A DNA stretch of 64,000 nt from Gymnogyps californianus (Eukaryota; Chordata; Aves; Accipitriformes; Cathartidae): the NCBI RefSeq assembly GCF_018139145.2, contig NC_059481.1, positions 17,968,368 to 18,032,367 of the forward strand, written 5' to 3'. Positions 59,301 through 64,000 of the stretch are shown in pieces. The notes under the pieces are model-generated. The model was not told the origin of the DNA. It worked only from the letters and a program-made list of their open reading frames with translations, and ran no database searches. Numbering within the stretch: position 1 is the stretch's first letter; the number at the start of each line of letters is the position of its first letter. Made by a program: the position numbers and the translations under genes.

Positions 59301-61654
59301 GCATAGCACAGAATGAAATTCTGCTTAAGTAAAAGGTTACTCAGTCTGTCATTATATTCAAAATAACCCAGGCTTTGAGCCTGATTCATGAAGCAAATGA
59401 CAAATTGTTTTTCAATGGCAGTGCCGAAAATATCCTAGTATTATGCTGTAATAGACCCACCAAATTGCAAAAGGATGCAGCCATTTTAGGTAAAAATAGC
59501 ATAATTTCTGATCATGAAATGAGAGACATAAAGATTAATTATCTGTTCTGAGCCATTCATAAATGATTAGTGCAGCAATTATGGGCTTCCATAATAGAGC
59601 CCTCCTAAAGCAGTGCCATATTTCCTGCATTGCCAGGGAGACTGCTCAGATTTATTGTTATTGATAAAAGTAAATTCAGAGTCCAGCTGAAAATATGATA
59701 AAGGGAAAATCGCAGAGATAGTAAAAGGTACCAAGATTTCTAAGGGTTAATAGAGGAGCAGTACGAGCAGGTAGCATTCCCTCCCTGTCCTGTCCCATAG
59801 CAGTCATGGGTCTTGTGTGGGTGAACTTCTGCAGACCAGTCATCGGATGACAAGTGTAATGCCACCTTATACCTTATTCCCATAGTAAAGATTGGATTTT
59901 GGTGTGATTGGGATTTCTGTTGTTAGTTGATTATATGTTGGCATTATGGATTTTAATTGCAAGTTTTTAGCCTACTGTAATAATAGCTATCAGAAAACAA
60001 CATAGTATCTGCTTTGGTTTTGAACAGTGTTTCGAAAATCCATATTTTACCATTTGACATAAATTTTAGGCTAGTTTCCACACAGCTATATCAAATATGT
60101 AGAAGCTCTTCAGCCACAGCTAGCCCAGTTTGAGCTTTCCATACTTTTATATTCCTAGATGATAGTTTTGTTGACGTGAAAATGACTTTTTCTGCTTTGT
60201 TGGATGTTTCCTGTGTACGCATGAGAGTTCTTCTCAAACACTGCATTTGCTCACTGACCAAAAAATAGCATTCAGCATACCAAATTATACAGTGGGATTG
60301 TTTTTGGCATATACCAGTTTGCATTTCAAGCAGTTTCTCTGAAAAGCTACATGCGTTTTCCACACTTATCAGGGAATGGGCACGTAAGCTGAAAAGATGA
60401 CGAATAGATTCCAGTAATACACATGGTCTTTAAACTTTACCAATATTGACTAGTTAATACCCACTGTTTACATACTGAAAAGATTCCTGTTTAGTTTATA
60501 AACTTCTCAGAGTAAGAACATTAAGAGCTCTGCATTAATAATACCAAAAATAAGGATTAAGAAAAAGACAGCTTTTCCTTAAATATCTTATTTGTCTGCT
60601 ATCTAAATCCCTGCATTGCTGACATATTTAGTTGCCTACATAAAACTTAGGCTGGAGTGTCTGTGGCTGAGTTATACATGAACACTGAAGATGAGATTAA
60701 ATCAGATATTGAGCCAGACATGCTGATAAAGGGTACTCTGTTCACAATGGAAACTGCTGAGCTGCAATAAGTTGTGAAAGCTACAAATTCATGTCATGTG
60801 AGTTATCAAAAAAATACATTAGCAAACATGTCTTTGCCATAATGGGTTCCGCATTGACATCCTTCTTTTGAGAGGAAGTTGGGGATTTTTTTTGGTTTTG
60901 GGGATTTGTTTTGTTTGTTTGCTTTACGTACAATACCTGGTTCACGGATGGATTCTCCAGTTGATGTTGGGGTTTGTTTAAACTGTGGCACCGTTGTAGG
61001 GTCTTCATAGCTTCAAGGGCTTGCTCACGTGGAACTAATTGAAGAAATGCTGCTGATAAAGACAGTGCCATGCTGCTCTTCTCATGGTGCGGGTACTTAA
61101 TCCTGTAATCAACAAGAAGACCACAGACTCTAAGCAGAGGATAAAATAGAGAGCTGTAACTGCAGCACTGGTGCTTACCTGGGTCAGAATGATGGTACTG
61201 CTTTGGTAACGTCGTCTGAGTAATTGTCAATGTGAGCAGATTTTTCTTGCTATAAAGACTTAGAGATGATTCACCGTAAGTCTCAGATTTCAGGTGTTAG
61301 AGTGAAGCCACCTGAATGAGTTGTAAGGTAAGTGTTAGAGTTTCCAGAACTGAGGATGCATCAGAGATATTGTTTATTTAGCAAGTCATTCCAACAGAAC
61401 GAGGCAATTTGCAGTTGTCTTAATGGATCTAATGTTATTTGGCCAATCACTTCCTCAGCCCTACTGCAAAGAAAGAGTGTGTGTGCTAAATACAATAACT
61501 GATCCACTTCATTTTTTTTCTTTTTTTTTAATCTCTCTGATCTTTCCCTAGGTAAAAGTGATCCTTTCTGTGTATTGGAGCTGGGAAACGACAGTCTTCA
61601 AACACACACCGTTTACAAGAACCTCAATCCAGAGTGGAACAAAGTTTTCACATT
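16806..61654 (+). CDS. MCTP2: MCTP2 gene, 12 coding exons, 3'-incomplete (residues 1 to about 564)
   Basis: This is the only protein-coding gene I can support. Twelve GT-AG exons join in phase into a protein that starts [14 protein letters not shown], as human MCTP2 does, and keeps MCTP2 hallmarks such as [43 protein letters not shown] and [13 protein letters not shown]. Family knowledge: MCTPs are ER-anchored proteins of about 880 residues with three cytosolic C2 domains and two C-terminal membrane segments. They bind calcium and are linked to ER subdomains, peroxisome biogenesis and synaptic homeostasis. Seen here: N-terminal tail 1-194, C2A about 195-315, basic linker 320-355, C2B about 358-470, and C2C from about 510 to the window limit. 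The last exon ends in phase 2 inside Phe565. No frameshift or internal stop is present, so the gene looks functional. MCTP1 is less likely because the N-terminus matches MCTP2. The 5' non-coding exon and promoter are not seen. Confidence 0.95.
17343..22070 (+). other. MCTP2 intron after exon 1
   Basis: This 4.7-kb intron has GTAGGT and TTATAG borders. It holds T runs at 17551-17564 and 21852-21867, a TA/CA microsatellite at 20084, and an AT-rich part around 20.3-20.5 kb. I see no further exon or RNA gene. Confidence 0.8.
20084..20108. repeat. Compound (TA)n(CA)n microsatellite
   Basis: Alternating TA units pass directly into CA units and back to TA over 25 bases. A simple repeat, probably polymorphic in length. 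Confidence 0.85.
22071..22133 (+). CDS. MCTP2: MCTP2 coding exon 2: acidic spacer, residues 159-179
   Basis: This small exon of 21 codons lies between TCTTTTATAG and GTAAGTCC, phase 0 at both ends. It reads [15 protein letters not shown] and then IFDDQM. The human counterpart region has a similar CGSSDLNASMTSQ pattern, which supports the call despite the short length. It lengthens the disordered, acidic spacer between the N-terminal tail and C2A and contains no domain. Because it is phase symmetric, skipping it would remove 21 residues without a frameshift. Confidence 0.88.
22261..22334 (+). repeat. G/T-only low-complexity tract
   Basis: About 74 bases made almost only of G and T, with repeated GGTTTTTT, TGTTTG and GTTGGG units. 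The opposite strand is A/C-only. Similar tracts occur at 30040. It is low-complexity DNA rather than a gene. Confidence 0.75.
22886..22939 (+). mobile_element. CR1 LINE 3' end (avian non-LTR retrotransposon fragment)
   Basis: The segment contains GGTGATCCTTATGGGTCCC and then TTCCAACTTGAGATGTTCTATG. This is the familiar 3' terminus of chicken-type CR1 elements, which ends in ATTCTATG octamers. Only the last 50-60 bases are recognisable and there is no reverse transcriptase frame beside it, so it is a 5'-truncated, diverged copy in sense orientation with the host gene. It is the best single marker that the DNA is avian. Confidence 0.85.
23276..23384 (+). CDS. MCTP2: MCTP2 coding exon 3: first strands of C2A, residues 180-216
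   Basis: The exon lies between CTCCTTAG and GTGAGCCC. It enters in phase 0 and leaves after the first base of Gly216. It carries [20 protein letters not shown] and RDRCG, the first beta strands of C2A and the start of calcium loop 1. Asp213 takes the position of the first loop-1 calcium ligand. The block [20 protein letters not shown] is essentially identical in human MCTP2, so the assignment is firm. The intron after it is the longest in the window (11.6 kb) and contains the CpG island discussed under findings. Confidence 0.95.
26050..26345 (+). promoter_or_regulatory. Intragenic CpG island, candidate internal promoter
   Basis: I count about 35 CpG dinucleotides in roughly 300 bases that are mostly G and C, in an intron otherwise AT-rich and CpG-poor. 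Runs such as CCGCGCTGCCCGCAGCCGG are typical of unmethylated promoter islands. No TATA box is visible, as expected for CpG promoters. A downstream ATG (26332) and a TGTATGTAAGTAT donor (GT at 26450) follow. Its role as a promoter is inferred; a methylated GC-rich patch or an antisense lncRNA start are alternatives. Confidence 0.55.
27084..27132. repeat. T16/A12 inverted repeat with 11-base loop
   Basis: T7 to T9 runs are followed by a T16 run, the spacer GTGGAAGGGGG and an A12 run. The two homopolymers can pair as a hairpin. It may have arisen from two opposed retrotransposed poly(A) tails, but no element body is recognisable on either side. Confidence 0.7.
30040..30138 (+). repeat. G/T-rich low-complexity tract
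   Basis: About 100 bases of almost only G and T, including GGTGGTTGGTTTTGGTGGGG. The paired G runs could form a two-tetrad quadruplex on the plus strand and in the transcript. The composition gives an apparently open frame rich in Trp, Phe and Gly that should not be read as a protein. Confidence 0.7.
32470..32582. repeat. AT microsatellite-like tract
   Basis: TATATA, TTTATATAGAAATAAATA and ATATATGT units are mixed over about 110 bases with almost no G or C. It directly follows the CpG-enriched block and creates spurious open frames on the minus strand. Confidence 0.75.
32806..32822 (+). repeat. (CT)n microsatellite
   Basis: A short pure CT run sits inside a pyrimidine-rich stretch. No exon follows it, so it is not an acceptor tract for MCTP2. 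Confidence 0.7.
35032..35174 (+). CDS. MCTP2: MCTP2 coding exon 4: core of C2A, residues 216-263
   Basis: The exon lies between AATTATCACAG and GTAAGTTT. It completes Gly216 and then reads [18 protein letters not shown], followed by KNLNPVWDE, and ends in phase 0 at Lys263. It holds loop-1 Asp219, the polybasic strand [13 protein letters not shown] and the highly conserved C2 signature NLNPVWDE. Near identity with human MCTP2 makes this one of the best-supported exons. The frame is open through the upstream intron from 34983 and beyond the donor to 35222, but neither side has protein-like composition. Confidence 0.97.
35175..35970 (+). other. MCTP2 intron after exon 4
   Basis: This 0.8-kb intron has GTAAGT and TACCAG borders. 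I see no repeat or other feature in it. Confidence 0.85.
35971..36047 (+). CDS. MCTP2: MCTP2 coding exon 5: calcium loop 3 of C2A, residues 264-289
   Basis: The exon lies between TTTGCTACCAG and GTAATACG, starts in phase 0 and ends two bases into Arg289. It reads [19 protein letters not shown] and continues to LELN. Asp266, Asp268 and Asp273 form the acidic loop-3 set of a calcium-binding C2 domain. With Asp213 and Asp219 this gives C2A a full set of expected ligands. The sequence matches human [17 protein letters not shown] apart from conservative changes. Confidence 0.96.
36048..37190 (+). other. MCTP2 intron after exon 5
   Basis: This 1.1-kb intron has a locally GC- and CpG-rich patch at about 36425-36560 (roughly eight CpGs), which creates an 83-codon open frame without recognisable motifs. 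Nothing else is supported. Confidence 0.8.
37191..37302 (+). CDS. MCTP2: MCTP2 coding exon 6: end of C2A and start of linker, residues 289-326
   Basis: The exon lies between TTTGCTTGTAG and GTAAGTGG. It completes Arg289 and reads [20 protein letters not shown], then the final C2A strand ([16 protein letters not shown]), and stops in phase 0 after Asn326. The [12 protein letters not shown] block is shared with human MCTP2. The last residues begin the basic linker that the next microexon continues. Confidence 0.96.
37303..39296 (+). other. MCTP2 intron after exon 6
   Basis: This 2-kb intron contains a C run at 37679-37688, a possible minus-oriented CR1 remnant at about 38268, two long T runs at 39033-39071, and the weak acceptor of the microexon. 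No gene is seen. Confidence 0.8.
38268..38300 (-). mobile_element. Possible diverged CR1 3' end, minus orientation
   Basis: TTATAGAAACATAAATGTTT followed by GGGGTTGGAAAG resembles the reverse complement of a CR1 3' end (TATAGAATCATAGAAT, then GGTTGGAAGGGAC). The match is imperfect and short, so chance similarity is possible. Confidence 0.3.
39297..39332 (+). CDS. MCTP2: MCTP2 coding exon 7: 36-bp microexon, basic linker residues 327-338
   Basis: Twelve codons, [12 protein letters not shown], are flanked by a CATGAATAG acceptor and a GTAATCC donor, phase 0 on both sides. Human MCTP2 has RWSNRKRLSASK at the same place between C2A and C2B, so the microexon is real despite its size. Six of the twelve residues are Arg or Lys and four are Ser, giving a compact positively charged and potentially phosphorylatable patch. 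The upstream polypyrimidine tract is broken by purines (GGTACGGTGGTGGGGACTCA), a weak acceptor context typical of regulated microexons. Skipping would keep the frame. Confidence 0.9.
42711..42744 (+). repeat. T-rich homopolymer tract
   Basis: An uninterrupted T run passes into TTTC units. A GC- and CpG-rich segment begins about 60 bases downstream. Confidence 0.8.
46535..46560 (+). repeat. A-rich homopolymer tract
   Basis: Fourteen or more A residues are followed by TAAAAAAGAAA. It may be an old retrotransposon tail, but no body is recognisable before it. Confidence 0.7.
47819..47983 (+). CDS. MCTP2: MCTP2 coding exon 8: linker end and first half of C2B, residues 339-393
   Basis: The exon has 55 codons between TTGCTTTTCAG and GTAAGTAT, phase 0 at both ends. 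It reads [20 protein letters not shown], then the first C2B strands ([13 protein letters not shown]) and [10 protein letters not shown]. The loop-1 segment is PGGGLAEIF, where calcium-binding C2 domains have an SDP motif, so the usual aspartates are absent. Human MCTP2 is also degenerate here (TEMF). The frame stays open past the donor to 48130, but that extension is intronic. Confidence 0.96.
47984..49830 (+). other. MCTP2 intron after exon 8
   Basis: This 1.8-kb intron interrupts C2B between KSK and TLC. It carries a short AGG-repeat at about 48653-48671 and a 14-base direct repeat at 49361 and 49401. No exon or RNA gene is visible. Confidence 0.8.
49361..49414 (+). repeat. Short direct repeat ATGTTCATAATTTC, two copies 40 bases apart
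   Basis: The 14-mer occurs at 49361 and again at 49401, with related TAATAATTTCTTTG between them. It looks like a small local duplication. Confidence 0.7.
49831..49961 (+). CDS. MCTP2: MCTP2 coding exon 9: second half of C2B, residues 394-437
   Basis: The exon lies between GCATGTTTTCTAG and GTAAGTTGG, enters in phase 0 and leaves two bases into Thr437. It reads [20 protein letters not shown] and then [29 protein letters not shown] is the C2 signature strand. In loop 3 only Asp427 remains of the expected acidic trio ([10 protein letters not shown]); the first site is Arg425 and the last is Glu. A calcium-independent structural or protein-binding role for C2B is inferred. Confidence 0.96.
49962..56648 (+). 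other. MCTP2 intron after exon 9
   Basis: A 6.7-kb intron, mostly AT-rich and poor in repeats. A GC-richer part at 50.2-50.4 kb and a mixed-composition stretch at 55.5-56.0 kb stand out. A G run lies at 56098-56112, and a T then C run forms the acceptor tract. No gene on either strand is supported. Confidence 0.75.
56649..56835 (+). CDS. MCTP2: MCTP2 coding exon 10: end of C2B and C2B-C2C connector, residues 437-499
   Basis: The exon lies between TGTCATTCTAG and GTGAGTTT. It completes Thr437 and ends in phase 0 after QRY. It contains [20 protein letters not shown], the last C2B strand ([13 protein letters not shown]) and the cysteine-containing connector [22 protein letters not shown] and SER.QI.QRY match human MCTP2 and are not typical of MCTP1, which supports the paralogue call. 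The upstream acceptor tract is a long T then C run (about 56594-56610). Confidence 0.96.
56836..57717 (+). other. MCTP2 intron after exon 10
   Basis: This 0.9-kb intron has GTGAGT and TTGCAG borders. I see nothing in it beyond splice signals. Confidence 0.85.
57718..57811 (+). CDS. MCTP2: MCTP2 coding exon 11: start of C2C, residues 500-531
   Basis: The exon lies between TTTCCTCCTTGCAG and GTATTTTA. It starts in phase 0 and ends after the first base of Gly531. It reads [20 protein letters not shown] and then [12 protein letters not shown]. This is the first part of C2C, and Asp528 is the first loop-1 calcium ligand. The [17 protein letters not shown] block is shared with human MCTP2. Its exit phase and position in the fold copy those of exon 3 in C2A. 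Confidence 0.96.
57812..61551 (+). other. MCTP2 intron after exon 11
   Basis: A 3.7-kb intron splits Gly531 of C2C. It contains a minus-strand exon-like open segment at 60937-61102 (see findings), a stretch at 59.37-59.72 kb with many AT-rich factor-type motifs, and short A and T runs. No MCTP2 exon is missing here, because the joined protein is continuous. Confidence 0.8.
61552..61654 (+). CDS. MCTP2: MCTP2 coding exon 12: core of C2C, residues 531-565 (last exon in window)
   Basis: The exon lies between TGATCTTTCCCTAG and GTAAGTGG. It completes Gly531, reads [20 protein letters not shown] and then [13 protein letters not shown], and leaves two bases into Phe565. Asp534 is the second loop-1 calcium ligand, and NLNPEW is the C2 signature. 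The next exon should begin with the third base of Phe and then a PIKDI-like sequence; I do not find it before base 64000. Loop 3 of C2C, both membrane segments and the C-terminus are therefore outside the window. Confidence 0.96.
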
Positions 61655-64000
61655 GTAAGTGGATTGCTTTTGAAAACATGCTGCAACACCAAACAGTTAG
61701 CAGCTTAACTATAAAAGCTATCGACTTTGGGAAAATACAAAGGTCAAGTTTAAGATATGTCATTTTTTCATAGTCAGAGTGGATGTTGGAGAAATATCAA
61801 ATGTAACTCGATTAAAGCCTTTTGCCTTTTACTAGTTCTTGCACGGAGTTTATTAATAGAAGTCATTAAAAGAAAAATTACTGTGATATTTATAGGAAGA
61901 ATCATGACTAGACATAATGGAGTCATAGCTGGATCCAAGAGATAATATAACAGAAAGTAGAGACCAGATACTCTCGCCTACATTTTCTGTAATTTAAAAT
62001 AAAATATGTTTCATTGAACCGTAGTAGAATCCTTGTTTAATTTGTAAGTAAGCAGAAAATTAGAGCTCATGTTGTTTCTGGTATATCTTCTGAATTTAAA
62101 CTAGTCAAACATAGCTTACCCCAAATTAGAAGCATAAATTTTTATGGAAATCAAAGTATTCTTTTTTTTTTGGTGACTTTATTAATAACAAAAGTGATAA
62201 TTTAGGCATTGCTTTTAGGCAGCACAATTTTTTAATCTTGCTTTATGCTGACAAAGATTTTTGTGAATAACTGGGTGAGATAAATGTCTCCAAGACTATA
62301 GTAGTCTGTGGCAAGGAAGGCAACTGCGAGGGCTGGCAAAGGAGCATTTATGACACTTGCACCTGTCCACTGGAAGAATAGTTTGAGAATGATGGACTTC
62401 CTGCAAAAGCAACATTCATAAATACTGGGCTGGATGTGAAAAAGTATCTCATCTCTTTGCTAGAAGTACCTTGCCGGATTTCTGTTTAATTCATGGGTGC
62501 AGCTGAATGCATGTCTCTTGAAGTCCTTTCTCTTACTTTGGTTGTTCTCAAGAAGCTTCCTCTCATCATTGTTTATTTTGAGATTATGCCAGCAGATGAG
62601 TCTTGTCGGATGTTCAGCCAACAAAATAAATCTAAAACGAATCCAAAATTATTTTATTTAAAAAGTAAGTTTGTGTCTGTACTTCCTGTGGGTCTCAAAC
62701 GTCAGCTATGGACTATCTCTAACTTTCTTATTGCTGTTGCAGGGCTAGTCCAAGCACCAAATCTGCAGAGCCAGTCAGGCTCTCACATCTCTCCTTAGAT
62801 TTTTGGCCACTTAAAAAAATTTCAGTTAAGCACCTTAAAAGCTATTGATGATTTAGATTTATTTTGGAGCAGAGTGGATTGTTTTGAGTGGATGAATCCA
62901 TTTCAACTGGAGCGTTCAATACCATCAGAGAGCGCTTCCCATCATATTCAAATTTTCTGCAACACACTTATCTGTGTGTGTCACTGTGGGGTTTTAATAT
63001 TTTATACCACTGGTAGCTATATCACATGGAAAATGATAATGACTTGGAGAATATGGAAGTATAGTTGCAGAAGTGTCAGGTTTCAATGTATTTTAAAGCC
63101 ATGATGTCTTGAAAACAGTGCATTTCATGGTTGTTTGGTTGCCTCTGGGTCACATTACAGAACATGCTATGGCTGCTAGCTGGAGAGACAACCAGGTGGC
63201 TTTTAGGTTCAGATGCTGCTCCGTGAGGAGCAACTCCACGGTGTTGCAGGCAGAGGTTCCAGGAGCAGGACTGCTCTGAAACAACCTTCTTTTGGGTAGA
63301 ACGGCTGCACTTAGTTAAGTAACAAACACACACTGTACCATGTACCTCTTTCTTTAACTATTGCACATGGAAAAAGGAAAAGAGGAGATAATGAATGCAA
63401 CTCATAAGTCATCTCCACTTACCTATGCTTTTGCAGGCACGGCGATATAACTTTTCTCAAATGAGACTCTGATTTTATTAGTGATCGGATAAATACGTAG
63501 GGTCGAGTGCCTGCTGCCACATCAGTAGAGCATTTGCAATGAATGGAACAAAAATATTGTACATCTGGCCTTTAAGTTTGATAGGGGTTTTTTTTTAAGT
63601 AGTTGGTTTTGTTAGTACCTTAAAAGGGAGATAATTGTTCAAGTCAAATGAAGTTACACAAGTTTTGTTTCGTGGATAATTTCTTTAATGTCCTGAAGCC
63701 TGGTTTTGAATTCAGCCCTTGACCTCTTCCAATCACCAGCTTTCTCTGTTGGAGAGCTGAGTTTTACACTGTTAGCATCATCAATGCACAAAAAAAGTCA
63801 CTGTCTGGTAGTTATTTTCTTCACCTAGTTATGGGACTGAAACATGAGGGGAAAGCTTGGGGAATAGCCATAATTTGATTCATTTTGGGGGGAATTTAAT
63901 TAAATGTTAGTTTTATACTCCAAGGTAATACAGACTTAATTAGTAAAACAGTACTCTCGGATCTTTGTGGAGGAGACTGTGTGCATGTGTATCAAATATT
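61655..64000 (+). other. Start of the MCTP2 intron after exon 12
   Basis: Downstream of a GTAAGTGG donor I find no acceptor followed by the expected remainder of C2C. The stretch is ordinary AT-rich intron with T runs at about 62162-62171 and 63588-63596. Confidence 0.75.

Noticed and set aside
1..64000. rRNA, tRNA, CRISPR arrays, operons, and intact retroviral or LINE coding regions
   Set aside because: Nothing with the needed structure or protein motifs was seen on either strand; I could not run a covariance-model or repeat-library search.

Overview
The window is vertebrate nuclear DNA, almost certainly avian. It consists mostly of introns of one plus-strand gene that I identify as MCTP2 (multiple C2 and transmembrane domain-containing protein 2). 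The bird call rests on a recognisable 3' end of a CR1 LINE near 22.9 kb. It fits with the sparse interspersed repeats, the compact introns and the protein sequence, which resembles human MCTP2 closely inside the C2 domains and less so in the N-terminal tail. There are no operons, rRNA genes, CRISPR arrays or other prokaryotic features.

Layout. Bases 1 to 16805 contain no exon I can support; they are either 5' flank or, more likely, the intron behind a non-coding first exon outside the window. The first coding exon is at 16869-17342. Eleven more coding exons follow at 22071, 23276, 35032, 35971, 37191, 39297, 47819, 49831, 56649, 57718 and 61552. All have GT-AG borders, and the reading phase joins without a break into about 564 codons. 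This covers the basic and Ser-rich cytosolic N-terminus, all of C2A, a basic linker, all of C2B and the first half of C2C. The rest of C2C, the two membrane segments and the C-terminus must lie beyond base 64000.

How the parts work together. MCTP proteins are anchored in the ER membrane by two C-terminal membrane segments and carry three cytosolic C2 domains. C2A and C2C keep the acidic loop-1 positions for calcium (C2A also its loop-3 positions), while C2B has lost most of them. The linker between C2A and C2B is partly encoded by a 36-bp microexon that can be skipped without changing frame.

Most unusual feature. Intron 3 holds a dense, isolated CpG island at about 26.05-26.35 kb. It is followed by an ATG-led frame and a GTAAGT donor whose phase would splice in frame onto the C2A exon at 35032. 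This is a candidate internal promoter for an N-terminally truncated MCTP2. A second CpG-enriched block at 31.93-32.35 kb, several smaller CpG-rich patches and a minus-strand exon-like open segment at 60.94-61.10 kb also deserve checking. Apart from MCTP2, none of the open frames in the window looks like a known protein.
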